A stretch of 64,000 nt of DNA from JADMJV01 sp964649085 (lineage in GTDB: Bacteria > Vulcanimicrobiota > Xenobia > Xenobiales > JADMJV01), in assembly GCA_964649085.1 (NCBI GenBank), contig CAZYPN010000004.1:137728-201727 (forward strand). Direction: 5' to 3'. The position numbers were made by a program, and so were the translations under genes. This document shows, one piece after another, positions 53,301 through 60,091 of this stretch. The notes under the pieces were generated by a model, which saw only the letters and a list, made by a program, of their open reading frames with translations, was not told where the DNA came from and made no database searches. Positions within the stretch are counted from its first letter, which is position 1, and every line of letters starts with the position of its first letter.

Positions 53301-53711
53301 CAGGCTTATCTGGACCTGTTCCAGGGTCGGCGTGAACAGGCCCTGGAGCTGCCTCAGCCCTTCGATGGGGGCGGTTTCGAGCGACTGGCTCAGTTCGAGG
53401 TCGAGTTGCTCAAGGTTCACGCCGGTGGCGGCGAGGTGAAGCGACTTTTACGAGACTCCCAGGAAGTCTATCCGTTGTTTCGGGTGGCCGCGCTGCGTCT
53501 CAGCGGCCAGCTTGAGCCGGCGCTGGGGCTGGCCCGCAAATGGGAGTTTCCGCTCGAGGAGGGCCTGTGTCTGGCGGCACTCTCTCGCAGCCGCAACCAG
53601 CCCGAGCTGCTGCAGATGGGCCGCGAGGCCCTGGAAAAGTCGCACCTGTCCAGCCAGCGCATCGAGCAGATCTTGCTGCGACCGGGAACCCACCCCTATG
53701 ATCGGGCCTGA
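50313..53711 (+). CDS. Ser/Thr protein kinase fused to AAA-type ATPase and TPR-like region (PknK-type)
   Basis: A protein of 1132 residues. The kinase domain (about 24-285) is complete: GQGGMASVYLV, MALKAI, VVHRDLKPENLLV, FLDFGLARD, MAPEQWG. A P-loop ATPase follows (Walker A GEGGGGKS about 335-342, Walker B-like LMILFDDIQYLDE), then ~600 residues of helical TPR-like repeats (RALEMYRRVEKLP, DEALKAYEQLG, LGLARRWLGELQQAV). The layout is that of PknK/multidomain STAND-like regulators, which couple kinase activity to signal-driven oligomerisation. The divergent trypsin-like protease and HExxH gene may be its effectors; this is inference. Confidence 0.9.
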   Translation: MISVRRPNLAGTELSSVPTHPERIGEFAIEKLIGQGGMASVYLVRDPHNGQPMALKAISENLGEEIDRLRFEREFRLAARFDHPNLVKVYEMGYWQSRPYYTMELVQGTDIRSYLQEKSRHLPWDNWIVALGAIGAQILAGLEYIHTKQVVHRDLKPENLLVDAYGQVRFLDFGLARDTLSDTRMTKTGMILGTPMYMAPEQWGVGQVDARSDLYAVGVILYELLSGRLPHPTQDMRTMVFHLLTKSAEPLLPFGPLPERLEALIMQMLERDPGSRPASCQEALTDWLTIFPHLSVARSGGNRELYHPSYQGQQSLLEAAEGLLQKRRGILVVRGEGGGGKSRWLDEVARLGVRTYWQVAQARCGAWRGIPYGPWIEVLRAVFEMGLPPDLEGERATLALLLPELGPAAQLGEGGKWRLFRSVRQALSKRNPGLMILFDDIQYLDEVSRELLTYLLATELPGLVVAATIESQWPLSEFPTSLLEPFTQAQAQMVAESMLGRRLQSQALERFWLTSRGNPLFLCELVRGAFFSGELRLEDQTYVYTEQSPLPTRLEQALERRMQALQPQEKQLLVWLAGWQGRAEFETLTSFFGQRSREQLVDDLEALVRHQLVIREGKGYFLLPQVSRVVMSSLPPELGRKLHADIAAGLETLKPPAEERIALHWQQADQPERARPWLMLAAVAQARLYNYQRALEMYRRVEKLPGEVPESLAALKAEALMGAKKVDEALKAYEQLGNHARFVLQQARCHWLRGDLERSREVLATLLSPLPSTSTWQRLCLQLCRWRTSAGWPPRSAPPAALQLRIHNWYRRNLRWTRPAGWQEDVLALCWRDFGAFDPRLSRIFALLLCPRPSAPKARKLLLSLCDQAIARGSCELLVELGTLALLAGCVQAQEMLRTAWLRAEQQGSMVALVESSNLLTYLHRLSGRLGLARRWLGELQQAVHYAQDPLEHWRYLIQRGHVQLMAGELSAAEETLDSLARANLVPRLQRERSLLQAYLDLFQGRREQALELPQPFDGGGFERLAQFEVELLKVHAGGGEVKRLLRDSQEVYPLFRVAALRLSGQLEPALGLARKWEFPLEEGLCLAALSRSRNQPELLQMGREALEKSHLSSQRIEQILLRPGTHPYDRA

Positions 53712-54095
53712 TCAGCGACCGCGCAGCTGGTCGAGCAACACGTCACGCCCTTCGCTCCACTGCAACAGCAGATCATTATCGATGGTCAGGTTCTGACCCT
53801 TAAGCTGCAGGTAGGTTTTGCCCTGAGGGCCTCGGTCCACGACGATACGGCCCTGTTCGGGGTCGCTCAAGATCAACTCGCCGTTGGCCCCGCGTGTCAA
53901 AGTGGCGTTGTTCCAGCGGCCTTTCCCCAGGCGACCGGAGCTCCCGGGCGTCTGGCGGATGATGGTGCCGGCCGGGCCTGCTTCTACCGTGCCGCGCTCG
54001 CCCTGCACCTGAACCGTGGAGGTGGGCTGGGCAACAGCCACGCTGGTAAGCAGTATGGCCATCAACCCGCGGCTTACCCGACTATGAATGTTCAA
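53712..54095 (-). CDS. Small exported beta-rich protein
   Basis: A protein of 127 residues with a signal peptide (RGLMAILLTSVAVAQ). The mature part consists of short repeated strands (VQVQGERGTVEAGPAG, ATLTRGANGELILSD, RIVVDRGPQGKTYLQL, NLTIDNDLLLQW), which suggests a beta-solenoid or small barrel. The family is not recognised. Its stop directly abuts the convergent kinase stop. It is divergent from the HD gene at 54187. Confidence 0.6.
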   Translation of the reverse strand: MNIHSRVSRGLMAILLTSVAVAQPTSTVQVQGERGTVEAGPAGTIIRQTPGSSGRLGKGRWNNATLTRGANGELILSDPEQGRIVVDRGPQGKTYLQLKGQNLTIDNDLLLQWSEGRDVLLDQLRGR

Positions 54096-54186
54096 AGACT
54101 CTATCCTCCGAAGTCAAGCAGAATAGGTTCAGTGTATCCAACGGGCTCAGATGGACCTTAGAGGGCCCTTCCGCTTGTAAACAAAG

Positions 54187-54687
54187 ATGAAATCGATGAC
54201 TTCAGAAGACTGGACTCGACTGCAGGATTTTCTCATCGGCCAGTTCCGCCTGGGCCGCTGGTCGGCCCACGATCACGAGCATTGGCGTCGGGTAGAGCTG
54301 TACGGAATGCACCTGGGCCGAACGGTGGAGGCCGATCTGGAAGTGGTCCGCTTGTTCGCCTGGTTGCACGATAGCCAGCGCCACGACGAGGGGCACGACC
54401 CCGAGCATGGCCCGAGGGCGGCCGAACTGGCCCGGCAGCTTTGCGGGAGCTGGTTTCAGCTCGAGCCCGAGCGGCTCGAGCTGTTGGTGCAGGCCTGCCG
54501 AGATCACGAGCGTGGCCGGACCAGCACGCAACCTACGGTGGGCGCCTGTTGGGATGCCGATCGTCTGGATCTCGACCGGGTGGCCAGGGTGCCCGACGAG
54601 CGCTACCTGAGCACTCGCGAGGCTGCTCGGCTGGCCCGCCTGATTCCTTATCAGCGTTGGAAATGCGTGGGAATACCCTGCAAGTAA
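54187..54687 (+). CDS. HD-domain hydrolase
   Basis: A protein of 166 residues. The metal ligands of an HD-domain phosphohydrolase are in order: HDHEHWRRVELYG (first His), FAWLHDSQRHDEGHDPEHG (HD doublet and more His), DHERGRTSTQPT and a later Asp in CWDADRLDLDR. Small HD proteins of this kind (YpgQ-like) hydrolyse nucleotides or their phosphates in the cytoplasm. A hairpin with a preceding A run follows at 54696. Confidence 0.8.
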   Translation: MKSMTSEDWTRLQDFLIGQFRLGRWSAHDHEHWRRVELYGMHLGRTVEADLEVVRLFAWLHDSQRHDEGHDPEHGPRAAELARQLCGSWFQLEPERLELLVQACRDHERGRTSTQPTVGACWDADRLDLDRVARVPDERYLSTREAARLARLIPYQRWKCVGIPCK

Positions 54688-54695
54688 GCAAAAAA

Positions 54696-54726
54696 ACGGG
54701 GCACGCAGCCGAGCTGCGGGCCCCGT
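54696..54726 (-). terminator. Hairpin with T run facing the minus strand
   Basis: The stem ACGGGGC-CGCAGC pairs with GCTGCG-GCCCCGT (one A/G mismatch, loop CGA). On the minus strand it is followed by a run of seven or more T (54695 and below), the shape of an intrinsic terminator. There is no minus-strand gene directly upstream, so it would block antisense transcription into 54187-54687. On the plus strand it lacks a T run. Confidence 0.5.
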
Positions 54727-54917
54727 TGAGCCTGGACGTTGCTCAGGGCAATGCATCAGGAGAAGAACAAAGCCGGCAGAGTAAGAAATTGGAGTTGACC
54801 CGATAGGTTCTTTTTCACGTTGCTGTCCCCATCTGGATCGAAGTGGCCGGGCCTTCCCAGAGCCTCGGAGTGTTCCTCTGCTGCAGGCCTGCCAGAGCAG
54901 GGGTCAAAGCTCACCCC

Positions 54918-57563
54918 ATGGGCTGGTTCCCGAACCTCGTTTTGTGGCTCTTTTTGTTGGTGCAACTGGCCTGGGGCACTCCCGCCCCCTGGGCGCTGGG
55001 CGACGAAATGGCCCGGCTGGGCGACTATGACCGGGCCGAACGCGCTTACTTGCAGGCCCTGGCGCAGTCGCCCCCCTCGGGCCAGCGTCAACGGCTGCTT
55101 TACGCCCGGCTGGCTCTGGCTCAGGCCCGCAATCGTGTGGATGTGGCGCGACAACTCGCTGAGGAACTGTTGCGATCCAGGCTTGAACCGGCGGTCGCTC
55201 TGCGAGTTCACCTGGTTCGAGGGGCCATTGCCTTTCGTATCCGGGACCTCTCGGGTGCGCGTCAGGCCTTTGCCCAGGCCCGACCATTGGCCGAGGCTCT
55301 GGTGGCCCAGGGCGACCCGGGAGGGGCGCTGGCACTGTATGAGTGTATGAGCTACGAATATTTGCAGAAGCTCGCCCGTGGGGGGCGTCCTGCCAGTCAG
55401 GAGTACTCACAGGCCTGTTTATCAGCCCATCAGGCGGGCATCAGCCATCCCCCGGGCGCCCAGCGACCTCTGTGGGCGATGGACATTCTTCGCAGTTTGA
55501 TGTGGACTCGCTACTGGGTGTGGCAGGCCTGGGAGTATTCGTTTCTGGCCTATCACCGCAAGGATCAGGCGGTGGTGGCCGAGTGGTATGGGGTGGCCTA
55601 CGCCATCGCCACCCAATCTGGCCGCTTCTACTGGCAGGCCTATGAACGGACTCAAGACTACGAGTACGTCTCGGCCACCCTGCACACCACCTTAGAACTG
55701 GCCGAAGCCTCGGCCGAGGCTCCCCATACCGAGCAGCTGCTCAAACAGCTGCAGCCACTCTTTGTCCAGCTCGAGTCCACGCCCACGCTGGAGCGCAGCC
55801 TGTTGTTGGGCCGCTACCATCGCAGTTGGGCCCGTTGGCAGTTCTTCAATCGCAAAGACCCCGCCGCGGCCATGCGCGAATATGACGAGGCCCTGTCCTG
55901 GTTTGCCAAAGGGGGCTACGCCATCGATCAGATGGACGTGTTGTTGGAAACCGCCTATGTTTACCTTCTGGAAAAGGGTCCGGCGAACTGGGAAGGCCGG
56001 ATCGAGGCCAACCTTCAGCAACTGCTAAAGTTGGCCGAGGATTATGGCTACGCCAGTGGACGCTACTATGGGCTGGGTTTTTATGGCGTGTTGCAGAGCC
56101 GGCGGGGACAGTTGGCCGAGGCCGAAAAGTCTTTGCGCGGCAGCCTGCAACAGATGAGCGACTGGGAGCGAGAGAGCAACGCCAGCCCCCAGGCCCGCAG
56201 CCAGACCCTGGAACGGCCCGAGGTGCGGCTTTTCTGCGACACCCTGGTGGAGTTGTTGTTGAAGGATGGACGCACTGAGGAGGCCATGGAGGCCGGTCAG
56301 GCCTTTCAGCAGCAGTCGGAGGTGGCCGGCGTCGATCTGGCAAGCATCGTCACACCCAATGCCGCTCTGGCCCAGGACCTGCGCAGCTTGCAGCAGGCCC
56401 GCGAGAGAACGGGACAACTGCGCGCCGAGTTGCAGTCGGCCCAGGTGGCCGGCGACCGACAGGCTTCGCAAGAGTTGGAGGGCCTGCTGGCCAGCAATCG
56501 GGCCGAGTTTGCCCGCACCCTGATGCGCTTGCGTGAGCGCGAGCCCGAGTTTGAGAAGCTGCTGTCGGTGCGTCCTTCCAGTTTCGCCAAACTGCAACCG
56601 CTGCTACCCCCCCAGGCCGTGGTGGTGGAATACTACAGCGGTCAGGACCGGCTGTACCTTTTCGCCATGACGCGAGAACAACTCAGGATTTTCAGCACGC
56701 CCCTGAGCCGTCTGCGCTTGCAGCAACTGGTGCGCGACCTGCGTCGTAACATCGTGGGTCGCGACAACCCGGTTCGGGAGTCGCAAGCTCTCCACGCAGC
56801 CCTTGTGGAACCACTGCAGCCCATGCTGCAGCAGCATTCGCTGCTGGTGGTCATCCCGTCGGGCATTCTCTATTATCTGCCGTTCGCCGCCCTGCAAGAC
56901 GCTCAAGGTCGGCATGTGGTGGAGCAGGTGGCCTGCTGCACGGTGACGGCTACCGAGTTACCGGCGGTGGGCAGCTATCGGGCCGGGGCCACACCTGCTT
57001 CCTTGCTGGCCCTGGCCAATCCCGATGGAACTTTGCCCGGTGCGCGGCGCGAGGTGGAGCAGTCGGCAGGCTTGTTTCCCCGGGCGGCCTGCTATTTCGA
57101 GGCCAATGCCACTCGCGACAAGCTGCAGGCTTCAAGTGACGTCATCCACCTGGCCACCCACGGCACTCTCAACTGCCAGAACGTCAACGAGAGTTATCTG
57201 ACCCTGGCAGGCAAAGACGGTCGCCTGACGACCGGGGAAATCTACGGTCTTGAGCTCGACAACGTGTCTTTGGTGACCCTTTCGGCCTGCCAGACCGCCC
57301 TGGGCGAGATCAATCCCGGTTCCGAGGTGGCCAGCCTGGCCCAGGCTTTCAGCGTGGCCGGCAGTAAGAGCATGCTGGCCAGCCTGTGGAGGGTCGAGGA
57401 TGATTCGACTTCGGCCCTGATGGTCGAGTTTTATCGACAGCTGGTGGCCGGCAAGAGCAAGGCAGAAGCTCTTCGTCAGGCTCAGCTCAAGGTGATGCAG
57501 CTGCCCGAGTGTCGCCATCCGTTTTTCTGGGCGCCTTTCCAGCTGATCGGCGACTGGAACTGA
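54918..57563 (+). CDS. Exported TPR-CHAT protease
   Basis: A protein of 881 residues from the ATG at 54918, chosen because it gives a signal peptide (WFPNLVLWLFLLVQLAWG); an ATG at 54843 would hide it. Residues ~30-480 are TPR-like helical repeats (DYDRAERAYLQALAQ, ARQAFAQARPLAEALV). A coiled coil at about 490-560 leads to the CHAT domain (about 600-881) with VIHLATHGTLN (catalytic His about 746) and TLSACQTALGEI (catalytic Cys about 792), followed by the normal GSKSMLASLWRVEDDSTSALM. It is a caspase-like cysteine protease that would act outside the cytoplasm; most characterised CHAT proteases act inside. Confidence 0.88.
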   Translation: MGWFPNLVLWLFLLVQLAWGTPAPWALGDEMARLGDYDRAERAYLQALAQSPPSGQRQRLLYARLALAQARNRVDVARQLAEELLRSRLEPAVALRVHLVRGAIAFRIRDLSGARQAFAQARPLAEALVAQGDPGGALALYECMSYEYLQKLARGGRPASQEYSQACLSAHQAGISHPPGAQRPLWAMDILRSLMWTRYWVWQAWEYSFLAYHRKDQAVVAEWYGVAYAIATQSGRFYWQAYERTQDYEYVSATLHTTLELAEASAEAPHTEQLLKQLQPLFVQLESTPTLERSLLLGRYHRSWARWQFFNRKDPAAAMREYDEALSWFAKGGYAIDQMDVLLETAYVYLLEKGPANWEGRIEANLQQLLKLAEDYGYASGRYYGLGFYGVLQSRRGQLAEAEKSLRGSLQQMSDWERESNASPQARSQTLERPEVRLFCDTLVELLLKDGRTEEAMEAGQAFQQQSEVAGVDLASIVTPNAALAQDLRSLQQARERTGQLRAELQSAQVAGDRQASQELEGLLASNRAEFARTLMRLREREPEFEKLLSVRPSSFAKLQPLLPPQAVVVEYYSGQDRLYLFAMTREQLRIFSTPLSRLRLQQLVRDLRRNIVGRDNPVRESQALHAALVEPLQPMLQQHSLLVVIPSGILYYLPFAALQDAQGRHVVEQVACCTVTATELPAVGSYRAGATPASLLALANPDGTLPGARREVEQSAGLFPRAACYFEANATRDKLQASSDVIHLATHGTLNCQNVNESYLTLAGKDGRLTTGEIYGLELDNVSLVTLSACQTALGEINPGSEVASLAQAFSVAGSKSMLASLWRVEDDSTSALMVEFYRQLVAGKSKAEALRQAQLKVMQLPECRHPFFWAPFQLIGDWN

Positions 57564-57566
57564 GCC

Positions 57567-58205
57567 TCAGGCCTGCTTGCCGCTCCACCACTGGCTGACC
57601 TTGTCGGGCAAGGCGGCGATTTCTTTGCGATTGTCGAAGACGACCGCGCCGGTATAGAGGGCGGCTCCCGCGATGGTCAGGGCCGGGCTGACGCTCAGGC
57701 CGCCTCCGATCAGGCAGGCGCCGCCGCTGGCTTTGATGGCCCCCAGGGTCAGCTTTTCGCGGTTGGAGAAGCGCAGCCCCCAGTAGGTGTCCTTGGCCGC
57801 ATCGGTCAGGGCGGTGATGCCCCCCAGCACGGGCAGGCTGGGGTGGCCCCCGCGAAAGGCCAGTGAGCCCTCGAGGATGCTGGCGGTTCCGCCCACAAAA
57901 TCGCAGCCGGCCTCGAAGTACTGGCCCCTACGAAAGTAGCGCGAGGCGGTGTAATAGTTGTAAAGACCTCCGCCGATGCCGATGACGTTCGAGCCGGTAT
58001 CGATCAGGCCCGAGATCGAGGTGAGTCGGGCCAGGCCGCTGGGCAGCCGACCCCCCGGCACCAGGTCGCCTCGCCAGTAGGGCAACTGCGGGCCCAAGGC
58101 TTTGTCTTCGCCGTGACTTCCCGGCGGGTCGGGAGGCACCGGCGCTGGGCCGGGCGGTGGCTGTCGGCGTGTCCACCCGCTCGTTGGCAGTTGCTGGATC
58201 CTCAC
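57567..58205 (-). CDS. Uncharacterised Pro-rich and hydrophobic protein
   Basis: A protein of 212 residues with a GTG start. The first ~40 residues are Pro/Gly-rich. The rest has several weakly hydrophobic Gly/Ala-rich stretches (SNVIGIGGGLYNYYTA, TASILEGSLAFRGG, LGAIKASGGACLIGG, ALTIAGAALYTGAVVF) that could be membrane helices or a pore. The family is not recognised. It is downstream of the phosphoesterase gene on the same strand. Confidence 0.5.
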   Translation of the reverse strand: MRIQQLPTSGWTRRQPPPGPAPVPPDPPGSHGEDKALGPQLPYWRGDLVPGGRLPSGLARLTSISGLIDTGSNVIGIGGGLYNYYTASRYFRRGQYFEAGCDFVGGTASILEGSLAFRGGHPSLPVLGGITALTDAAKDTYWGLRFSNREKLTLGAIKASGGACLIGGGLSVSPALTIAGAALYTGAVVFDNRKEIAALPDKVSQWWSGKQA

Positions 58206-58250
58206 CTCTGTATGTTGCCTTCGGAGGGAGGAAGGGGGTTTAGCGATTTG

Positions 58251-58817
58251 TTACCCGTCTACAAAGTCACCAGCGAACCTCCAGCTCGTCCTCCTCCTCG
58301 TGGTAGACCACCGCCCCATTCTGACCCACGTTGACCAGGTAGCGCACGTCGGCCTGCAGGGCAATGCGGCCGGGCGAGGTTTGCGAAAGCCCACCTGGCC
58401 GTCGGGGTGCAGGCTGTGCAGCTGGTGCAGGTGGGTGTGGCCGAAAAAGATGCGTCGATGGGCGTAGCGCTGGCCTAATTCTTCGGCTTCGCTGGCGGCG
58501 AAAATGTAGGAAAAGCGCGGAGGCTGACCGTCAAATCGGCTGTGCAGAGCCAGCACCGAGCCCCGTTCCCAGGTGAGCGGCAGATGGTCGAGAGCGCCCG
58601 CGGGCAGGTTCACCTGTTCGTATTCCCACAGGTCGTGGTTGCCAGCCACCCATACCAGGCCCGGAATTGAGGTCAGGCGCTGCCAGCACTCGCGGTCGTT
58701 GCGTCCCCCCAGCACGTCGCCCAGACAGACCCGCTGGTCGACATCCTCCAGCAGCTGCAAGCAGCGATCCAGGCGTTCCAGGTCGCCGTGTAGGTCGCTG
58801 AAGAATCCAATCTTCAC
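58251..58817 (-). CDS. Metallophosphoesterase, probably frameshifted near its C-terminus
   Basis: The GTG at 58817 overlaps the HxlR stop (GTGA). The first ~145 residues are a calcineurin-type phosphoesterase: KIGFFSDLHGDLERL, CLGDVLGGRND, VWVAGNHDLW, LALHSRFDG, FGHTHLHQL. From about base 58382 the annotated frame turns to Pro/Arg/Trp-rich nonsense. The +1 frame reads GRIALQADVRYLVNVGQNG and an acidic end, stopping at 58267 (TGA). One missing base, most simply in the T run 58380-58382, explains this. It is either a real pseudogene or a sequencing error. All metal ligands precede the shift. Confidence 0.75.
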   Translation of the reverse strand: MKIGFFSDLHGDLERLDRCLQLLEDVDQRVCLGDVLGGRNDRECWQRLTSIPGLVWVAGNHDLWEYEQVNLPAGALDHLPLTWERGSVLALHSRFDGQPPRFSYIFAASEAEELGQRYAHRRIFFGHTHLHQLHSLHPDGQVGFRKPRPAALPCRPTCATWSTWVRMGRWSTTRRRTSWRFAGDFVDG

Positions 58818-59308
58818 GCGCCTTCGCCAAAGCGCCAGGCACGCACTTCCGGGTTGCTGGGAAAACCGGGGCCGGGGCGCATCTCCAGGTGCTCGGCCTG
58901 CAGAGGTTGACCGCTGCGAGCATCCATCACGATGGGCTCCACCACCTGGCCGGTGCGTCGATCGACCAGTTCGATGGGGTGCTGCCCTTCGGCGAACACC
59001 CAACGGTTCGACCAGGCCGTCATAACGGCCAGCAACTGCAGCGCCGAGCGACCGCGTTCGGTGAGTCGGTAGCGAAAGCGCTGGGGCCGCTCACAGTAAA
59101 GCTGGCGTTCAAAAATGCCCTCTTCGACCAGCCGTTGCAGGCGCTGTTGCAGGATGTTCTTGCTGATGTCGAGTCGCTCGGCGAATTCGTTGAACTGGTC
59201 GACGCCGTACAGGGCCTCGCGCAAAATGAGGGGCACCCACCAGTCGCCAAAGAGGTCGACGGCGCGCGCAATGGGGCAGGGCTGCTGGTCAAAACGCTTG
59301 CGTTCCAC
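58814..59308 (-). CDS. HxlR-family transcriptional regulator
   Basis: A protein of 164 residues. The HxlR winged helix is clear: CPIARAVDLFGDWWVPLILREAL, FNEFAERLDISKNILQQRLQRL, GIFERQLYCERPQRFRYRLTERG. The C-terminal ~60 residues are an extension beyond the usual length. It heads an operon with the phosphoesterase gene (GTGA overlap). HxlR proteins often respond to redox or aldehyde signals, but no Cys of that type stands out here. Confidence 0.92.
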   Translation of the reverse strand: MERKRFDQQPCPIARAVDLFGDWWVPLILREALYGVDQFNEFAERLDISKNILQQRLQRLVEEGIFERQLYCERPQRFRYRLTERGRSALQLLAVMTAWSNRWVFAEGQHPIELVDRRTGQVVEPIVMDARSGQPLQAEHLEMRPGPGFPSNPEVRAWRFGEGA

Positions 59309-59338
59309 CCTTTCAGGTTAGCCGGTTTCAGCATAGAA

Positions 59339-59378
59339 CTCAAGAACGTTTGACTCTCTTGAGCAAAGTGGCTATTGT
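59339..59378 (+). promoter_or_regulatory. Promoter and operator of the Phd/PIN toxin-antitoxin operon
   Basis: TTGACT (59350-59355), a 17-nt spacer and TATTGT (59373-59378) match a sigma-70 promoter. A 7-bp inverted repeat CTCAAGA (59339)/TCTTGAG (59357) overlaps the -35 box, a fit for an antitoxin operator. Transcription should start about 7 nt after the -10, at the ATG at 59385, so the message is probably leaderless. Confidence 0.7.
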
Positions 59379-59384
59379 GGCCAC

Positions 59385-59690
59385 ATGGAAGTTGTGGGCA
59401 TTCGTCAACTGAAGAACAACCTGAGCGCCTATCTGCGAAAGGTTGGGGCTGGAGAGGTGATCCAGGTGACCGATCACGGGCGCGTTGTGGCCGAGATTCG
59501 CCAGCCTTCTCCCTTGCGTCCCGGCTATGAGGGCTATTCGGCACGATTTTGGGAGAAAGTCTCGTGCGGGGAAATTAAGCTGGCCGGGCAACGCCCCTCT
59601 GAGCAGTTTTGGGGGGCGCATCCCTGCGCGGCCGGCAGCCCCAGTGGCACGGCAAGGCGCTTGTTGGATGAAGACCGGCAAGACAAGTGA
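59385..59690 (+). CDS. Phd/YefM-family antitoxin
   Basis: A protein of 101 residues. The Phd fold is seen in GIRQLKNNLSAYLRKVGAGE, VIQVTDHGRVVAEIRQP. It should bind the promoter at 59339-59378 as autorepressor and neutralise the PIN toxin through its C-terminal part. The toxin start overlaps its stop (GTGA). Confidence 0.92.
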   Translation: MEVVGIRQLKNNLSAYLRKVGAGEVIQVTDHGRVVAEIRQPSPLRPGYEGYSARFWEKVSCGEIKLAGQRPSEQFWGAHPCAAGSPSGTARRLLDEDRQDK

Positions 59691-60091
59691 ACGTCTATCT
59701 CGAGACCAGTGCTGTGCTGCGTTGGGTGCTTGAGGAGCCCGAAGCTGCGCTGGTGGAACGAGTGCTGCGGCCCGCCCGTGGCCTGTTCACTTCCGAGCTA
59801 ACTCAGGCCGAGTGCCTGCGAGCTTTGCGTCGCTTGGGCGCCCCTCCTGATGGGCGAGAGCGCGACCGCTTAGCCGCTTTCCTCTCCACTTGGGACACCG
59901 TGCCCATTCAATCCGGCTTGCTGTCTCTGGTCGGCCAGGCCTTCCCGGTTGAGCCCGTAAGGACACTGGACGCGATTCATCTGGTGACGGCCCTCGATCT
60001 GCGTGAATCCATTCCAGACCTCCAGGTCGCCTCGCTCGATCACCGAGTTCGGGACAATGCCGGGGCTCTCGGCTTCGGGGTGGTGCCCTAG
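59687..60091 (+). CDS. PIN-domain toxin (VapC-type RNase)
   Basis: A protein of 134 residues with GTG start overlapping the antitoxin stop. PIN acidic residues are in place: YLETSAVLRW (Glu/Thr), SELTQAECLRAL, TLDAIHLVTAL (Asp) and VASLDHRVRDNA (Asp). VapC enzymes cleave tRNA or rRNA. The stop overlaps the convergent DUF4344 gene (CTAG). Confidence 0.93.
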   Translation: MNVYLETSAVLRWVLEEPEAALVERVLRPARGLFTSELTQAECLRALRRLGAPPDGRERDRLAAFLSTWDTVPIQSGLLSLVGQAFPVEPVRTLDAIHLVTALDLRESIPDLQVASLDHRVRDNAGALGFGVVP

